Assembly: GCA_945902805.1 (NCBI GenBank)
Contig: CAMDMZ010000010.1
Span: forward strand, 1 to 64,000
Reading direction: 5' to 3'
Length of the DNA stretch: 64,000 nucleotides
Source of the DNA: Propionivibrio dicarboxylicus
GTDB taxonomy: Bacteria > Pseudomonadota > Gammaproteobacteria > Burkholderiales > Rhodocyclaceae
Both the position numbers and the translations under genes were made by a program. Within the stretch, counting starts at the first letter, position 1; each line of letters starts with the position of its first letter. This document shows, in pieces, positions 45,836 through 56,006 of this stretch. Below the pieces are notes generated by a model that was not told the origin of the DNA, ran no database searches, and worked only from the letters and a program-made list of their open reading frames with translations.

Positions 45836-47191
45836 TCATGGCGTGAGCCTGTCGACGGACAAATTCGTCTCTGCCGTCAGCAATTCGGGCGCCTGCGCAA
45901 CGCGCGGCAACGCATCGACCTGGTTCAGTTCGGCGATTTCCTTCTCCTCGCCGCCTGCGCCGGAAACCTTGAGCTCGCGGAACTTGCGCGCCGAGACCAG
46001 GACGCGGCTTTCCATCGACGCCACCGACTTGTTGTAAGCGCCCACGGCTTCGCCCAGATTCTTGCCGACGCGCGACCAATGTTCGGCAACCGTCCCGATC
46101 CGCTCGTAAAGCTCACGTCCGAGGGCGCTGATGCGCTCGGCGTTATCCGTCAGCGCCTGCTGGTTCCAGCCGTAAGCGACGGCTCGCAGCAAGGCGATCA
46201 GCGTGGTCGGCGTGGCCATGATCACGCGCTGGTCGACACCCTGCTCGATCAGGCTCGGGTCCGCTTCAAGCGCGGCGGCATAGAAGGTTTCGCCGGGCAG
46301 GAACAGGACAACGAAATCCGGCGAGGGCTGGAACTGTTCCCAATACGCCTTGCGCCCGAGCTTGACCAGATGGTCGCGCACCTGACGGGCGTGATCGGCC
46401 AGCTTGCGCTTCTTTTCCTGATCGTCGTCTGTCTCCAGCGCCTCCAGATAAGCGGCCAGCGGTGCCTTGGCGTCGACCACGATGTTCTTGCCGCCAGGCA
46501 ACTTGACGATCATGTCAGGCCGCAGGCGACCGTCTTCGGTGTTCGTGCTTTCCTGCTCGAAGAAATCGCAGTGATCGAGCATGCCGGCCATTTCGACCAC
46601 GCGCTTCAACTGCAGTTCGCCCCAGCGACCGCGCGTTTGCGGTGCGCGCAAGGCCTTGACCAGATTGCCGGTTTCCAGCCGCAACTGGCCCTGCCCTTCG
46701 GCCAGCGAACGTACTTGCTCGGTCAGTGTGGCGTAGGCATTTACCCGCGAGGCTTCGATACCCTGGATCTGCTGCTCGAACTTTTCCAGGCTGGCCTTGA
46801 CCGGCGCGATCATCTCGCCCACCGCCAGTTGACGCTTCTCCAGTTCGCCCTTGGCCGCCTGTTGCTGGGCGTCAAGCGTGGTACGCGCCAGTTCAAGAAA
46901 AGACTGATTGTTGCGCGCCAGAGCATCGGCCGAAAGGGCCTTGAAGGCATCGGAAAAGCTGACGCGGGCTTCTTCGAGCGCGGTCTGCCGCTCGGCGAAA
47001 CGCACGCGCTCGCCATCAAGCTCGGCTTCCAGGGCCGAGCGCCGTCCGACCAGCACCGACTTTTCTTCGCGCAGCTGGATCAATTCCGCAGTCGCTTCGC
47101 GCAGACGCGCACCCAGCAACCAGGCCGCGAAGCCGCCACCCAACAACAAACCCGCCACCAGCGCCAATGTCATTTCCACGTTATTCACCAC
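45836..47191 (-). CDS. rmuC: DNA recombination protein RmuC
   Basis: N-terminal TM, coiled coil, RGRWGELQLKRVVEMAGMLDHCDF, VVDAKAPLAAYLEA. Confidence 0.93.
   Translation of the reverse strand: MVNNVEMTLALVAGLLLGGGFAAWLLGARLREATAELIQLREEKSVLVGRRSALEAELDGERVRFAERQTALEEARVSFSDAFKALSADALARNNQSFLELARTTLDAQQQAAKGELEKRQLAVGEMIAPVKASLEKFEQQIQGIEASRVNAYATLTEQVRSLAEGQGQLRLETGNLVKALRAPQTRGRWGELQLKRVVEMAGMLDHCDFFEQESTNTEDGRLRPDMIVKLPGGKNIVVDAKAPLAAYLEALETDDDQEKKRKLADHARQVRDHLVKLGRKAYWEQFQPSPDFVVLFLPGETFYAAALEADPSLIEQGVDQRVIMATPTTLIALLRAVAYGWNQQALTDNAERISALGRELYERIGTVAEHWSRVGKNLGEAVGAYNKSVASMESRVLVSARKFRELKVSGAGGEEKEIAELNQVDALPRVAQAPELLTAETNLSVDRLTP
47039..47064 (-). repeat. 26-bp dispersed repeat, copy 11
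   Basis: gcgccgtccgaccagcaccgactttt inside rmuC, 2 mismatches to consensus, read as KSVLVGRR. Confidence 0.8.
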
Positions 47192-47590
47192 TCATTCGCC
47201 ACCAAAGCGTCGAATCATCCGCCCTGCCCGCTTGGTCGGCCGGCCATGCAGTTCTGCCCCCGGGGTGGGCGCCAGGGCGCGCAGTTCCATGGCTTGCTGA
47301 CGCAGTGCCGCACTGGCCGCCGTTTCTTCGTAGAGCAAGCGGGCCTCGGGCGCCGGCCGCCGTTGCGCATTGAGGCCGCGCACGATGATCGTCCAGCGCA
47401 AATCGCCCACAGTAATCTCCAACTCGTCGCCTATACGCACGTCGCGCGCCGGCTTCGGATGCGTGCCCTGCCAGCGCACCTTGCCGCCGGCTATCGCGGC
47501 GGCAGCGAGACTGCGGGTCTTGAAAAAGCGGGCAGCCCAGAGCCATTTATCGAGGCGCAGGGAATGGGTGGGGGTATCGTCAATCGGCAT
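47192..47590 (-). CDS. S4-domain RNA-binding protein (Hsp15-like)
   Basis: LRLDKWLWAARFFKTRSLAAAAIAGGKV. Confidence 0.85.
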   Translation of the reverse strand: MPIDDTPTHSLRLDKWLWAARFFKTRSLAAAAIAGGKVRWQGTHPKPARDVRIGDELEITVGDLRWTIIVRGLNAQRRPAPEARLLYEETAASAALRQQAMELRALAPTPGAELHGRPTKRAGRMIRRFGGE

Positions 47591-47654
47591 GGCGGGACTA
47601 TAGCAACTTACGACCAGCCACCCACTGCAGGGTTGGCGGAATGGGATTGCGCGG

Positions 47655-47915
47655 CTACTTCGCCCGATAACAGCTTGAATCGACGGTACCGTGCTGACAG
47701 GATGCATCCTTCGTATTCCGTCGATAGCCTTTCGTCACCATGCAGGCATCAATCTCGACGGCACGGTCAGCGATGGCTTCGGCTGATCTTCCTGGATTTT
47801 CCTTCTGCACCGCAAGCTGGCATTCCCACATGGGCGAATCCAGATTACTTTCGCAGGCTGAAAGCGTGAAAACTGCCAGCATCGCAATCCCGGATCGGCA
47901 ACCATGTTTTGCCAC
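47655..47915 (-). CDS. Small putative lipoprotein
   Basis: Signal peptide with lipobox-like FTLSAC. Confidence 0.55.
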   Translation of the reverse strand: MAKHGCRSGIAMLAVFTLSACESNLDSPMWECQLAVQKENPGRSAEAIADRAVEIDACMVTKGYRRNTKDASCQHGTVDSSCYRAK

Positions 47916-47919
47916 CTGA

Positions 47920-50793
47920 TCAGCTTGTTCCGGCCGACGATGCCAGCCACTTCAGCAGCGTCTCATACAGATATTGAGGCTTCACCGGCTTGCCGATGTG
48001 GTCGTTCATACCGGCGGCGAGGCAATCCACACGGTCCTGCTCATAGACGCTCGCCGTCATGGCCAGGATCGGGACATCGGCGCAACCGGGGAGCGTGCGA
48101 ATCACGCGTGCGGCCGAGGTGCCATCGAGTTTCGGAATATCCAGATCCATCAGGATCAAGGCATAGTGGTTCTGGCGCGCCATGGCGACCGCCTCTTCGC
48201 CATCCTCGGCCAGATCGACGACGAGGCCGGCCACTTCGAGCAGCATGCGCGACACTTCCTGATTCACCAGTTCATCTTCCGCCAGCAGAATGCGGGCGCC
48301 AGAGTATTCCTGTTTCAATTGCTCCTGCGGCTTCATCGGCGAAAAAGTCGGTGCTGGCGGGACGGCGCCCAGGCGCTCCGGCAAGCTATCCAGTTGCACC
48401 GTCAGGCGGAAAGTACTGCCGACTCCAATCACGCTACTGACTTCGATGTCGCCATCCATCATCTGCGCCAGGCGACGGCTGATCGCCAGCCCGAGTCCGG
48501 TGCCACCGTACCGGCGCGTCATCGATGCATCGCCTTGTTCAAAATACTTGAACAGACGTTTTTGCTCGTCCGCCGCGATCCCCACACCGCTGTCCTGCAC
48601 ATCGAACTGCAAGCGCGCGTTGCTTACATTTTTCTCGACCAGACGCACGCTCACCGCGATAGAACCGCGCTCGGTAAACTTGATCGCGTTGGCCGTGAGA
48701 TTGATCAGGATCTGCCCCAACCGCAAGGGATCGCCGACCAGCAGCAGGCGCGCCGCCTCAGGTGGCAAGTCGATCCGCAAAGACAGACCCTTATCCGTCG
48801 CTGACTGGCTAACCAGATCATTCAGATTGTCCAGCACCTTGCCCAGGCTGAACTCCGTCCGATCGAGCGGCAAGCGCTCGGCCTCGATTTTCGAAATATC
48901 GAGAATGTCGGTGATGATGCCCAGCAAGTGTTGCGAAGCCTTGTCGACCTTGTTCAACTGATTGATCTGCGCCGGATCGGTGGCCTTGCGCAGCGCCAGC
49001 GCCGTCATGCCCATGATGGCGTTCATCGGCGTCCGCAGTTCATGGCTCATGTTGGTAAGGAAACTGGTCTTGGCCCGGTTCGCATCTTCGGCTGCTTCCT
49101 TGGCAATCGAGAGCGCTACGGTGCGATCCGCCACCAGTTTTTCCAGATGATCACGGTAATTGCTCAACTCGGCTTCGGCTCGCTTGCGCTCGGTCACATC
49201 CTCGCCCGCCGCCAGCGTACCGGCCACCAGACCGTTCGCATCCAGGATCAAGCTATGGTGCCAGGCCATCAGGCGTTGCTGTCCCGCACGATTGACCACC
49301 GGCGATTCGATGTATTCGATCTGCGCCGCAACCCCGGTAACGCTGGCGCGGAAGGCCGGGTATTCGTGATCCATGCCTTGAGGTTGCGGCAAACAACGCT
49401 GGAACCAGTTGCAGCCGATTAGGTCCTTCGCTGCATAGCCCAGCAACTCGCAACCCTTGCGGTTGATGAGGGTGACGTAGCCATTGCGGTCCAGGGCCAC
49501 GATGACAGTTTCGATGGTGTCGAGATAGCGCTGGCTCCGATCACGTTCCAGACGCAGTTGGATTTCGGCTTCCTTGCGCTCGGTAATGTCGCGATTGACC
49601 CCGCGCCGGCCACGATATTCCCCGGCACTGCCGTTCACTTCCTGGCATTGATGTTCGAGCCAGCGGATGGCGCCCGTATCGGTGATGATGCGGAATTCAA
49701 AACAATAGTGCCCCTGTGCATCCGTTCGCGAACGGATGCAATTCATGTGCTGATCCCATCCGGCCAGATCGTCCAGATGCATGATGGACCGCAGCAAATC
49801 GGGATCGGCAAGAAAGTCTTCAGGCCGATAACCGCTGATTTTTTCGCAACCCGCCGAGACGTATCGATACTGGCCATCCGGCCCCAGCCAGTATTGCCAT
49901 TCCGGCGCGTAGTCCGCCAGGATGCGATAACGCTCTTCGCTTTCCAGCAAAGCCTTCTGCGCCGCCTTGCGCTCGCTGATATCCCGAGTGACGGTGATAA
50001 CCACCTTGCTGCCGTTGACGACAGCGCCGGAGGCACTCACCTCGACATCAAAAATGTGGCCATCACGCCGACGGTGCTTGGTTTCAAATGTCGTGTTGAT
50101 TGTCGACAGATCGCGAAAATTCTCACGCACATCCGCCTCACTGAGGTTTGCATCCCAGTCCCAGGTGCGCAAACCCAGCAACTCGCCCTGGCCGTAGCCC
50201 AGCATCTCGGCGAAGCGCCGGTTGGCTTCGATGATCCAGTGGTCCTGGTTGATGATGGCAATGCCGTCGCGCGACGCATCCATCAACTGCTGGCGGCGTA
50301 CCGAAGATTCGCGCAAGGCCGACTCTGCGGCGCGAGTCGCCGTGATGTCATGCGCAACACCCAGCACACCGAGCAAGCTGCCGTTCGCTGCGTAAATCGG
50401 CGTCTTGGTGACCTCGAACAGGCCACCATCGCTGCCATCGGCAAAATCCATCCATTCCTCGGTGCGGCGTACCTTGCCGGTCGTCATGACGCCAATGTCG
50501 TCGGCGAGGAAATTGTCTGCCCGTTCATGCGAGGCAAAGTCGTAATCGGTCTTGCCCACGAGTTCGCCTTCCGGCGCACCGCACAGGCGCTCAAACCGTG
50601 CGTTGCAGGCGAGAAAAATCCCTTTCGGGTCTTTCAGCCAGACCAAGCCCGGCATCGACCGGATAAGCGTTTTGTACAGAGCATGCTCATGTGCCAAACC
50701 CAGCGCCAAATCCCGCGCCGCATCGGCGCTGCCTGACGCGACATTTGCTTCTGGGGACAACACTTGGGTCGAAGAATGAATAAATTGATTCAT
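47920..50793 (-). CDS. Multi-PAS hybrid histidine kinase with C-terminal receiver
   Basis: PAS/PAC repeats, HELRTPMNAIMGMT, HATPase, receiver ALILMDLDIPKLDG. Confidence 0.93.
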   Translation of the reverse strand: MNQFIHSSTQVLSPEANVASGSADAARDLALGLAHEHALYKTLIRSMPGLVWLKDPKGIFLACNARFERLCGAPEGELVGKTDYDFASHERADNFLADDIGVMTTGKVRRTEEWMDFADGSDGGLFEVTKTPIYAANGSLLGVLGVAHDITATRAAESALRESSVRRQQLMDASRDGIAIINQDHWIIEANRRFAEMLGYGQGELLGLRTWDWDANLSEADVRENFRDLSTINTTFETKHRRRDGHIFDVEVSASGAVVNGSKVVITVTRDISERKAAQKALLESEERYRILADYAPEWQYWLGPDGQYRYVSAGCEKISGYRPEDFLADPDLLRSIMHLDDLAGWDQHMNCIRSRTDAQGHYCFEFRIITDTGAIRWLEHQCQEVNGSAGEYRGRRGVNRDITERKEAEIQLRLERDRSQRYLDTIETVIVALDRNGYVTLINRKGCELLGYAAKDLIGCNWFQRCLPQPQGMDHEYPAFRASVTGVAAQIEYIESPVVNRAGQQRLMAWHHSLILDANGLVAGTLAAGEDVTERKRAEAELSNYRDHLEKLVADRTVALSIAKEAAEDANRAKTSFLTNMSHELRTPMNAIMGMTALALRKATDPAQINQLNKVDKASQHLLGIITDILDISKIEAERLPLDRTEFSLGKVLDNLNDLVSQSATDKGLSLRIDLPPEAARLLLVGDPLRLGQILINLTANAIKFTERGSIAVSVRLVEKNVSNARLQFDVQDSGVGIAADEQKRLFKYFEQGDASMTRRYGGTGLGLAISRRLAQMMDGDIEVSSVIGVGSTFRLTVQLDSLPERLGAVPPAPTFSPMKPQEQLKQEYSGARILLAEDELVNQEVSRMLLEVAGLVVDLAEDGEEAVAMARQNHYALILMDLDIPKLDGTSAARVIRTLPGCADVPILAMTASVYEQDRVDCLAAGMNDHIGKPVKPQYLYETLLKWLASSAGTS
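48342..48368 (+). repeat. 26-bp dispersed repeat, copy 12
   Basis: aaaaagtcggtgctggcgggacggcgc in the kinase-receiver linker, read as AVPPAPTF. Confidence 0.9.
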
Positions 50794-50982
50794 GGAAATT
50801 TTCTGAGCTCTCAAACCCCTGCTTTCGGGTATCGCGCCGAGCACATCGGATGATTCTGACTAAGCGATTCGCTTGAATTTAAGCCCTTCGCCTACCTAGC
50901 TTGACTATACTACCAAAGCTGGAACGATGCCTTTATCACAATCATCATTCACATCCGTGGCCGAATTTGATCGGCGCCAAAA

Positions 50983-51750
50983 ATGGAAAAAAAACCTCAC
51001 GACTGCCTGAATTCGCTGACTCTGCTCTATGTCGAAGATGACGCTGATTCGCGCGAAGAACTCGCCCAGATACTGAAACTCTGGTTCGCCAATGTCTATG
51101 TCGCCGAAAATGGTCAGGCCGGTCTGGACCGCTTCAAATCGACGCCGGTCGACATTGTTCTGACCGACATCCAGATGCCGGTGCTCAACGGCCTGTCGAT
51201 GAGCGCCGAAATCCGCCGCCAGGTGCCCGACCAGGCCATCATCGTCTTGAGTGCCTATAACGACATGGAGTACCTGTTCCGCGCCATCGATATCGGGATT
51301 CACCAGTACATCACCAAACCGGTCAGCGTCGAGCGTCTGCTGGCCAAGATGGTCGACATGGCAGCGCTGATTCACGCCAAGCGCGAACAGCGCCGTAATC
51401 AACGCTTGCTCGAACAATACCGCGACTTGGTCGACGCCACGGCTTTGGTTTGCAAGCTCAATGTCGCCGGACGCATCACCTACGCCAACGACAAATTCTG
51501 CGAGCGCACCGGCTACAGCAAAAACGAGCTGATCGGCGCGCCGATGTCATTGGTGCGTGGCTCCACGGCGACCAACGCCTTCGCCGAAGCCGACTGGCAA
51601 GCCGTCCTCGGTGGAACCCCGTGGAGCGGCAAAGTCACCAACCAGACGCGTGACGGCACCGCCTATGTTATCGGCAACCGCCTGTTCCCCATTTTCAACG
51701 AAGACAATCAGGTCGAGGAAGTCGTCTGCCTGACTGTAGACGTTGCCTAA
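50983..51750 (+). CDS. Response regulator with receiver and PAS domains
   Basis: LTLLYVEDDADSREELAQIL, VLTDIQMPVLNGL, PAS-like region. Confidence 0.88.
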   Translation: MEKKPHDCLNSLTLLYVEDDADSREELAQILKLWFANVYVAENGQAGLDRFKSTPVDIVLTDIQMPVLNGLSMSAEIRRQVPDQAIIVLSAYNDMEYLFRAIDIGIHQYITKPVSVERLLAKMVDMAALIHAKREQRRNQRLLEQYRDLVDATALVCKLNVAGRITYANDKFCERTGYSKNELIGAPMSLVRGSTATNAFAEADWQAVLGGTPWSGKVTNQTRDGTAYVIGNRLFPIFNEDNQVEEVVCLTVDVA

Positions 51751-51798
51751 GCGTTGCTTAAACCTTGCTTGATCCTGACACTTTCCCGGACTATCCCG

Positions 51799-53211
51799 AT
51801 GAAAAAGCATTCTGCGATTCTGCTGGTCGCCGCCTGGTTTTGCGCCCCGACCCATGCCGAGCCACTCGACAAGTTGAGCCTCGAACAAAGCCTGCGCATC
51901 GCGCTGCAAAACCACCGGTCGATCCATGTTTCCCAAGCCGCTCTCGATATGGCCGAAGCCCAGTATCAGCAAGCCATGGCCGCGTTTGGACCCAAGCTGA
52001 GCCTGGAAGGTGGCTTTCAGCGCGCCGACCAGAATCGCACCTATAACTTCCAAGGGACCATACAACCGCCGCCGGTCGATGCCTCGATGCTGATGGGTGC
52101 GCCCCCTGGCACCATCGTCATGCCTGTCGCCCCGATTGCAATCGACCTGGACACCAAACTGTTCGACCGCGACCTCACCCGTGCCGGCCTGAATCTCAAC
52201 TATCCGCTCTACACCGGCGGCAAGCAGCAAGCCATGACCGGCATGGCCAAGAAGGGCGTCGATATCGCCCGTGAAGAGAAACGCAAAGCCGAGCTCGATA
52301 TCGTGCGCGATGTACACAAGTACTACCACGGCGCCCAACTGGCGAAAAAGATGGCGCAACTGGCCAACGATACCCTGGAACGCTTCCAGGCTCTGGAAGA
52401 CCTGACCGACCGCCTGTATCAAAACTCGTCACTCAAGGTCAAGAAGACGGACTATCTGCGCAGCAAGACCACCACCGCCATGACGCGCTCGATGGTACGT
52501 GAAACCGCCTACGCTACCGCCCTCACCCATGAAGCGCTGGCCAATGCGATGGGCTTGCCGGTCAATAGTCAGGTCGGTCTGGCACCGGAAGCCGGCCTGC
52601 CACGCTTTGATGCCGCCTTCGACCCCTTGCTGGCCAAGGCAATGCAGTTCAATCCCGACAAACAACGCCTCGAACTCGCGGTACAAGCGGCCGAGCACAA
52701 GATCGATGACGCACGCAGCAGCCTTTACCCGATGGTGGGTCTGGAGGCGACGGCGTATCGCGTCTGGAACGACTACGCCGGCGGCCTGGTGAACAAAGAC
52801 AACCGTGCCGGCTGGACCATTGGTATCGGCGTCAAGTGGGATCTATTTGACAGTGGTCTGACCAAAGCCTCGGTCGATGCGGCACGGGCCGGCAAGATCA
52901 AGCTGGAAAGCCAGCGCATCCTGCTCGACAATGGCCTCGCACTGCAGATCAAGAACCACTTCCTGCGTATCCAGAGTGCTCGCCAGCAAGTCGAGGACAG
53001 CGCCAAGGCGCGCGATTACGCCGAAGAAAATCGCAAACTTAACGTCCGCGCCTATCAAGAGGAAATGGTCGAAACCAAAGATGTGATCGAGGCGCAACTG
53101 ATCGAAACCTTCGCCAGCGCCAACCTGTATCGGGTCGAACATGACCTGCGCACAGCACTGGCCGATCTCGACTACCTGGTCGGCAAAGAACTGCGCCAGG
53201 GAAAACCCTGA
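51799..53211 (+). CDS. TolC-family outer membrane protein
   Basis: Signal peptide; LSLEQSLRIALQNHRSI; two-fold repeated OEP architecture. Confidence 0.85.
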   Translation: MKKHSAILLVAAWFCAPTHAEPLDKLSLEQSLRIALQNHRSIHVSQAALDMAEAQYQQAMAAFGPKLSLEGGFQRADQNRTYNFQGTIQPPPVDASMLMGAPPGTIVMPVAPIAIDLDTKLFDRDLTRAGLNLNYPLYTGGKQQAMTGMAKKGVDIAREEKRKAELDIVRDVHKYYHGAQLAKKMAQLANDTLERFQALEDLTDRLYQNSSLKVKKTDYLRSKTTTAMTRSMVRETAYATALTHEALANAMGLPVNSQVGLAPEAGLPRFDAAFDPLLAKAMQFNPDKQRLELAVQAAEHKIDDARSSLYPMVGLEATAYRVWNDYAGGLVNKDNRAGWTIGIGVKWDLFDSGLTKASVDAARAGKIKLESQRILLDNGLALQIKNHFLRIQSARQQVEDSAKARDYAEENRKLNVRAYQEEMVETKDVIEAQLIETFASANLYRVEHDLRTALADLDYLVGKELRQGKP

Positions 53212-53243
53212 ATCCTGGCCCTTCGCCCTTCAGCAAAATCCTA

Positions 53244-54152
53244 ATGACGTCGAAACACGTCCGTGCCTGGCTGGCTGTTGTCCTGCTCGCAATCAGTGCG
53301 GGCGGGCTTCATGCTGAACCGCCGCCACCCATGGCCATCGGCTTCTATACGCCGGTGATCCGCGACATTCCGCGTAAGGACGTTGAAGTCTCGCTGCGTT
53401 TCTGGATCGAAGAAATGGCGCGCAGCATGAAGTTGACGTACAAGCCGGTGCGGTTCTATGACGACTTCGCCAGCCTGCGCCGTGACTTTCTCGACGGCGA
53501 GATCAATTTCATGGTGGCCACGGCGATGGGCATCGTCCAGTACGTGCCCGCATCCGCGATCGCCGACGGCTTCTCGGGCTACAAACTGGCCGACGATCAT
53601 CTGGTCCTGGTCGTGCGCCGCGAATCTGGAATCCGCACCCCGGCCGATCTCGCCGGCAAGCGCGTGGGCTTGCTCGACGGCGATGAACTGAGTCACATTT
53701 ATCTCGAAACCCTGCTGATGCAGGCCAAGGGAAAACTTGACTGGAGTCGCCTGGGACCGATCAGTTACGAACAGCGTTCGAGCAAACTGACACATCGCTT
53801 GTTCTTTGGTCAGGACGACGCCGCACTGATCAATCGATCCGGCTACGAGGCGGCGCTGGCCTTGAACCCCCAGATCGGCCAAAAGCTGCAGATCCTCGAT
53901 GACTACAGTTTCAAATCCCGCTCGCCACATATCGGTCTGTTTTCGACGAGCATTTCACCCGAACATCGGGAACTGATTATTCAGGGCGGCCTGAGCCTCA
54001 ACGACACTGTTCGCGGCCAGCAAGTACTGGAGATCTATCACGCGGACCGGATGGTCCGCACCCCGGTCAGCGACCTGGAGCCCTATTGGGAATTGCTGAA
54101 GACCCATCGCGCGCTCAAGGCGGCCAGCGTCACGAAACGCGACAAACGATGA
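53244..54152 (+). CDS. PhnD-like periplasmic binding protein
   Basis: Signal peptide; GFYTPVIRDIPRKDVEVSLRFW; DLAGKRVGLLDGDELSHIYLETLLM. Confidence 0.78.
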   Translation: MTSKHVRAWLAVVLLAISAGGLHAEPPPPMAIGFYTPVIRDIPRKDVEVSLRFWIEEMARSMKLTYKPVRFYDDFASLRRDFLDGEINFMVATAMGIVQYVPASAIADGFSGYKLADDHLVLVVRRESGIRTPADLAGKRVGLLDGDELSHIYLETLLMQAKGKLDWSRLGPISYEQRSSKLTHRLFFGQDDAALINRSGYEAALALNPQIGQKLQILDDYSFKSRSPHIGLFSTSISPEHRELIIQGGLSLNDTVRGQQVLEIYHADRMVRTPVSDLEPYWELLKTHRALKAASVTKRDKR

Positions 54153-55105
54153 GCCAACCCGAACCTCATTCTCGTCGCACTGCACACCGACAGGGGCTAT
54201 TCGGCCGATTTGGTCTATCTGGCCTGTTTGGCTCGTTTGGCTTGATCGGGCTGCTTGTCTCTGCTGGCGCATGGGCCGAGGACTTGGTCAGTTTTGGTTT
54301 TTATCAAGCCTCACGGGCCGAGATGTCGCGCGCGGACGTTCGCACTGCTTTCGATCTATGGGCCCTGGAGTTGGGTGAACGTTTTCAGGTGCGCATCAAG
54401 GTGCGCTATTTTGAAGACCCTGCGTTGATGCACGAGGCCTTCCTGCGCGAGGAAATCAACGGCGTGACCGCCGATGCGACGACGCTGGCACGCCACTTCA
54501 AGCCCGACGAATTGGCCGAAGGCTATTCCGTCGCCATGCCAGGCGGCTTCAACCTGCAACTGCTCGCCGCGAAAGACAGCGCAATCACCGGAATCAAGGA
54601 TCTGGCGGGAAAACGGGTCACTCTCACCGAGGGCGACGGCACCGCCGAGCTGTATCTCGAAAGCCTGTGCCTGCGTCAATTCGGACGCGATTGCCATCAC
54701 GTCTTTGCCGAGGTGCAACGCGTGCCAAACAATCATCAGGCGATCATGCGCGTGTTCTTCGGCAAGGCTGACTTGGCGCTGAGTTACCGCTACAGCCTGG
54801 AGTTGGCCAAGGAAATGAATCCGCAACTGGACCGAAAGGTCGGTCGCGTGATTGCCGAAATGCCTATTGCAAGTATGTATTACGCTTTCTTCGGTGCCAA
54901 AGTGGACAAGGACTTTCGCCAACGCACCTTGCGCATGATTCCCACGCTGCACACCTACCCGCGCGGTCGCCAGTTGCTCGACCTGTTCAAGATGGATCAC
55001 CTCGAACTGGCGGAACCATCGGAACTGAAACCCTTCATCCAGCTCGAAAAAGAAGTGCGCGAAATGAAGGCACGCGGCAGCCGCAAGGAAGCGCGGCGTT
55101 CATGA
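54149..55105 (+). CDS. PhnD-like periplasmic binding protein
   Basis: GFYQASRAEMSRADVRTAFDLW; DLAGKRVTLTEGDGTAELYLESLCL. Confidence 0.78.
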   Translation: MSQPEPHSRRTAHRQGLFGRFGLSGLFGSFGLIGLLVSAGAWAEDLVSFGFYQASRAEMSRADVRTAFDLWALELGERFQVRIKVRYFEDPALMHEAFLREEINGVTADATTLARHFKPDELAEGYSVAMPGGFNLQLLAAKDSAITGIKDLAGKRVTLTEGDGTAELYLESLCLRQFGRDCHHVFAEVQRVPNNHQAIMRVFFGKADLALSYRYSLELAKEMNPQLDRKVGRVIAEMPIASMYYAFFGAKVDKDFRQRTLRMIPTLHTYPRGRQLLDLFKMDHLELAEPSELKPFIQLEKEVREMKARGSRKEARRS

Positions 55106-56004
55106 CATCGCGAATCGCACACTGCTTGTGCCGTCTTGTCGTCGTGATCGCCGCCATCCTGGCTTTTCCGGTACTGGCAGCAGAGACGCTAAGAATGGGC
55201 TATTTCCTGCCAGGCCTACGAAATGCCAACCAGGCCGACGTCAAAGCCTTTCTTCACTTGTGGTCCGATGAAGTCGCCAAACCTTACGGCATCGACGTGT
55301 CGATCCTGACCTACGACGACATGAATGCACTGTATCGCGACGCGCAACGGGGCATCATCAATATGGTCGTTGCACCCGGAATGGAACTGGCCGAGACCTT
55401 CACTGCGGATCAACTTGCCGATGGTTTCGCCGGATCACATCGTGACCAACACGGCGGGATCGCTTTGATCGTTCGCAACGACAGCGGTATCGAGGAATTC
55501 AAGGATCTCAAGGGCAAGAAAGTTCTTCGCCTGATCAATGATCGTCTTGGTGTCGTCTATCTTGAGATTCAATGCCGGAAGAAGGCCAGGTCAAGTTGTG
55601 CCGATCTTCTCAACATCAGCGAAGAAAAGCGTGACACGCAGTCAATCCACAAAGTATTTTTTGGTCAGGCCAATGCCGCACTCGTTACCCAGACGGCCTT
55701 GCAGGCGGCCGCTGACATGAACCCCCAAATCCGGCAACGGCTTCGTGTCATCGACGAATGGAAAACCGGGGCACGAAATTTTGGCATGATGCTCGCATCC
55801 GTACCGCCAAGTGATCGGGAACACGTCCTGTCAGCGGCGATCAGCATTCCGACGTCGGCACGAGGAAAGCAGATTCTGGAGTTATTCAAAGTCGACTCAA
55901 TGGGAAAAGTCACTCCCGACGACTTGAATTCCTACTGGATGTTGCAGCGACAGTATCGCGAACTGATCGGCAGCGCGCCGAGCAAACCCACCAAGAAGCC
56001 CTGA
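55102..56004 (+). CDS. PhnD-like periplasmic binding protein
   Basis: GYFLPGLRNANQADVKAFLHLW; DLKGKKVLRLINDRLGVVYLEIQCR. Confidence 0.78.
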   Translation: MTSRIAHCLCRLVVVIAAILAFPVLAAETLRMGYFLPGLRNANQADVKAFLHLWSDEVAKPYGIDVSILTYDDMNALYRDAQRGIINMVVAPGMELAETFTADQLADGFAGSHRDQHGGIALIVRNDSGIEEFKDLKGKKVLRLINDRLGVVYLEIQCRKKARSSCADLLNISEEKRDTQSIHKVFFGQANAALVTQTALQAAADMNPQIRQRLRVIDEWKTGARNFGMMLASVPPSDREHVLSAAISIPTSARGKQILELFKVDSMGKVTPDDLNSYWMLQRQYRELIGSAPSKPTKKP

Positions 56005-56006
56005 AC

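Noticed and set aside
50605-50635. aaaatccctttcgggtcttt resembles the 27-bp insert at 40223
   Set aside because: Short similarity within a conserved PAS segment (DPKGIFLACNARFE); no inverted-repeat structure.
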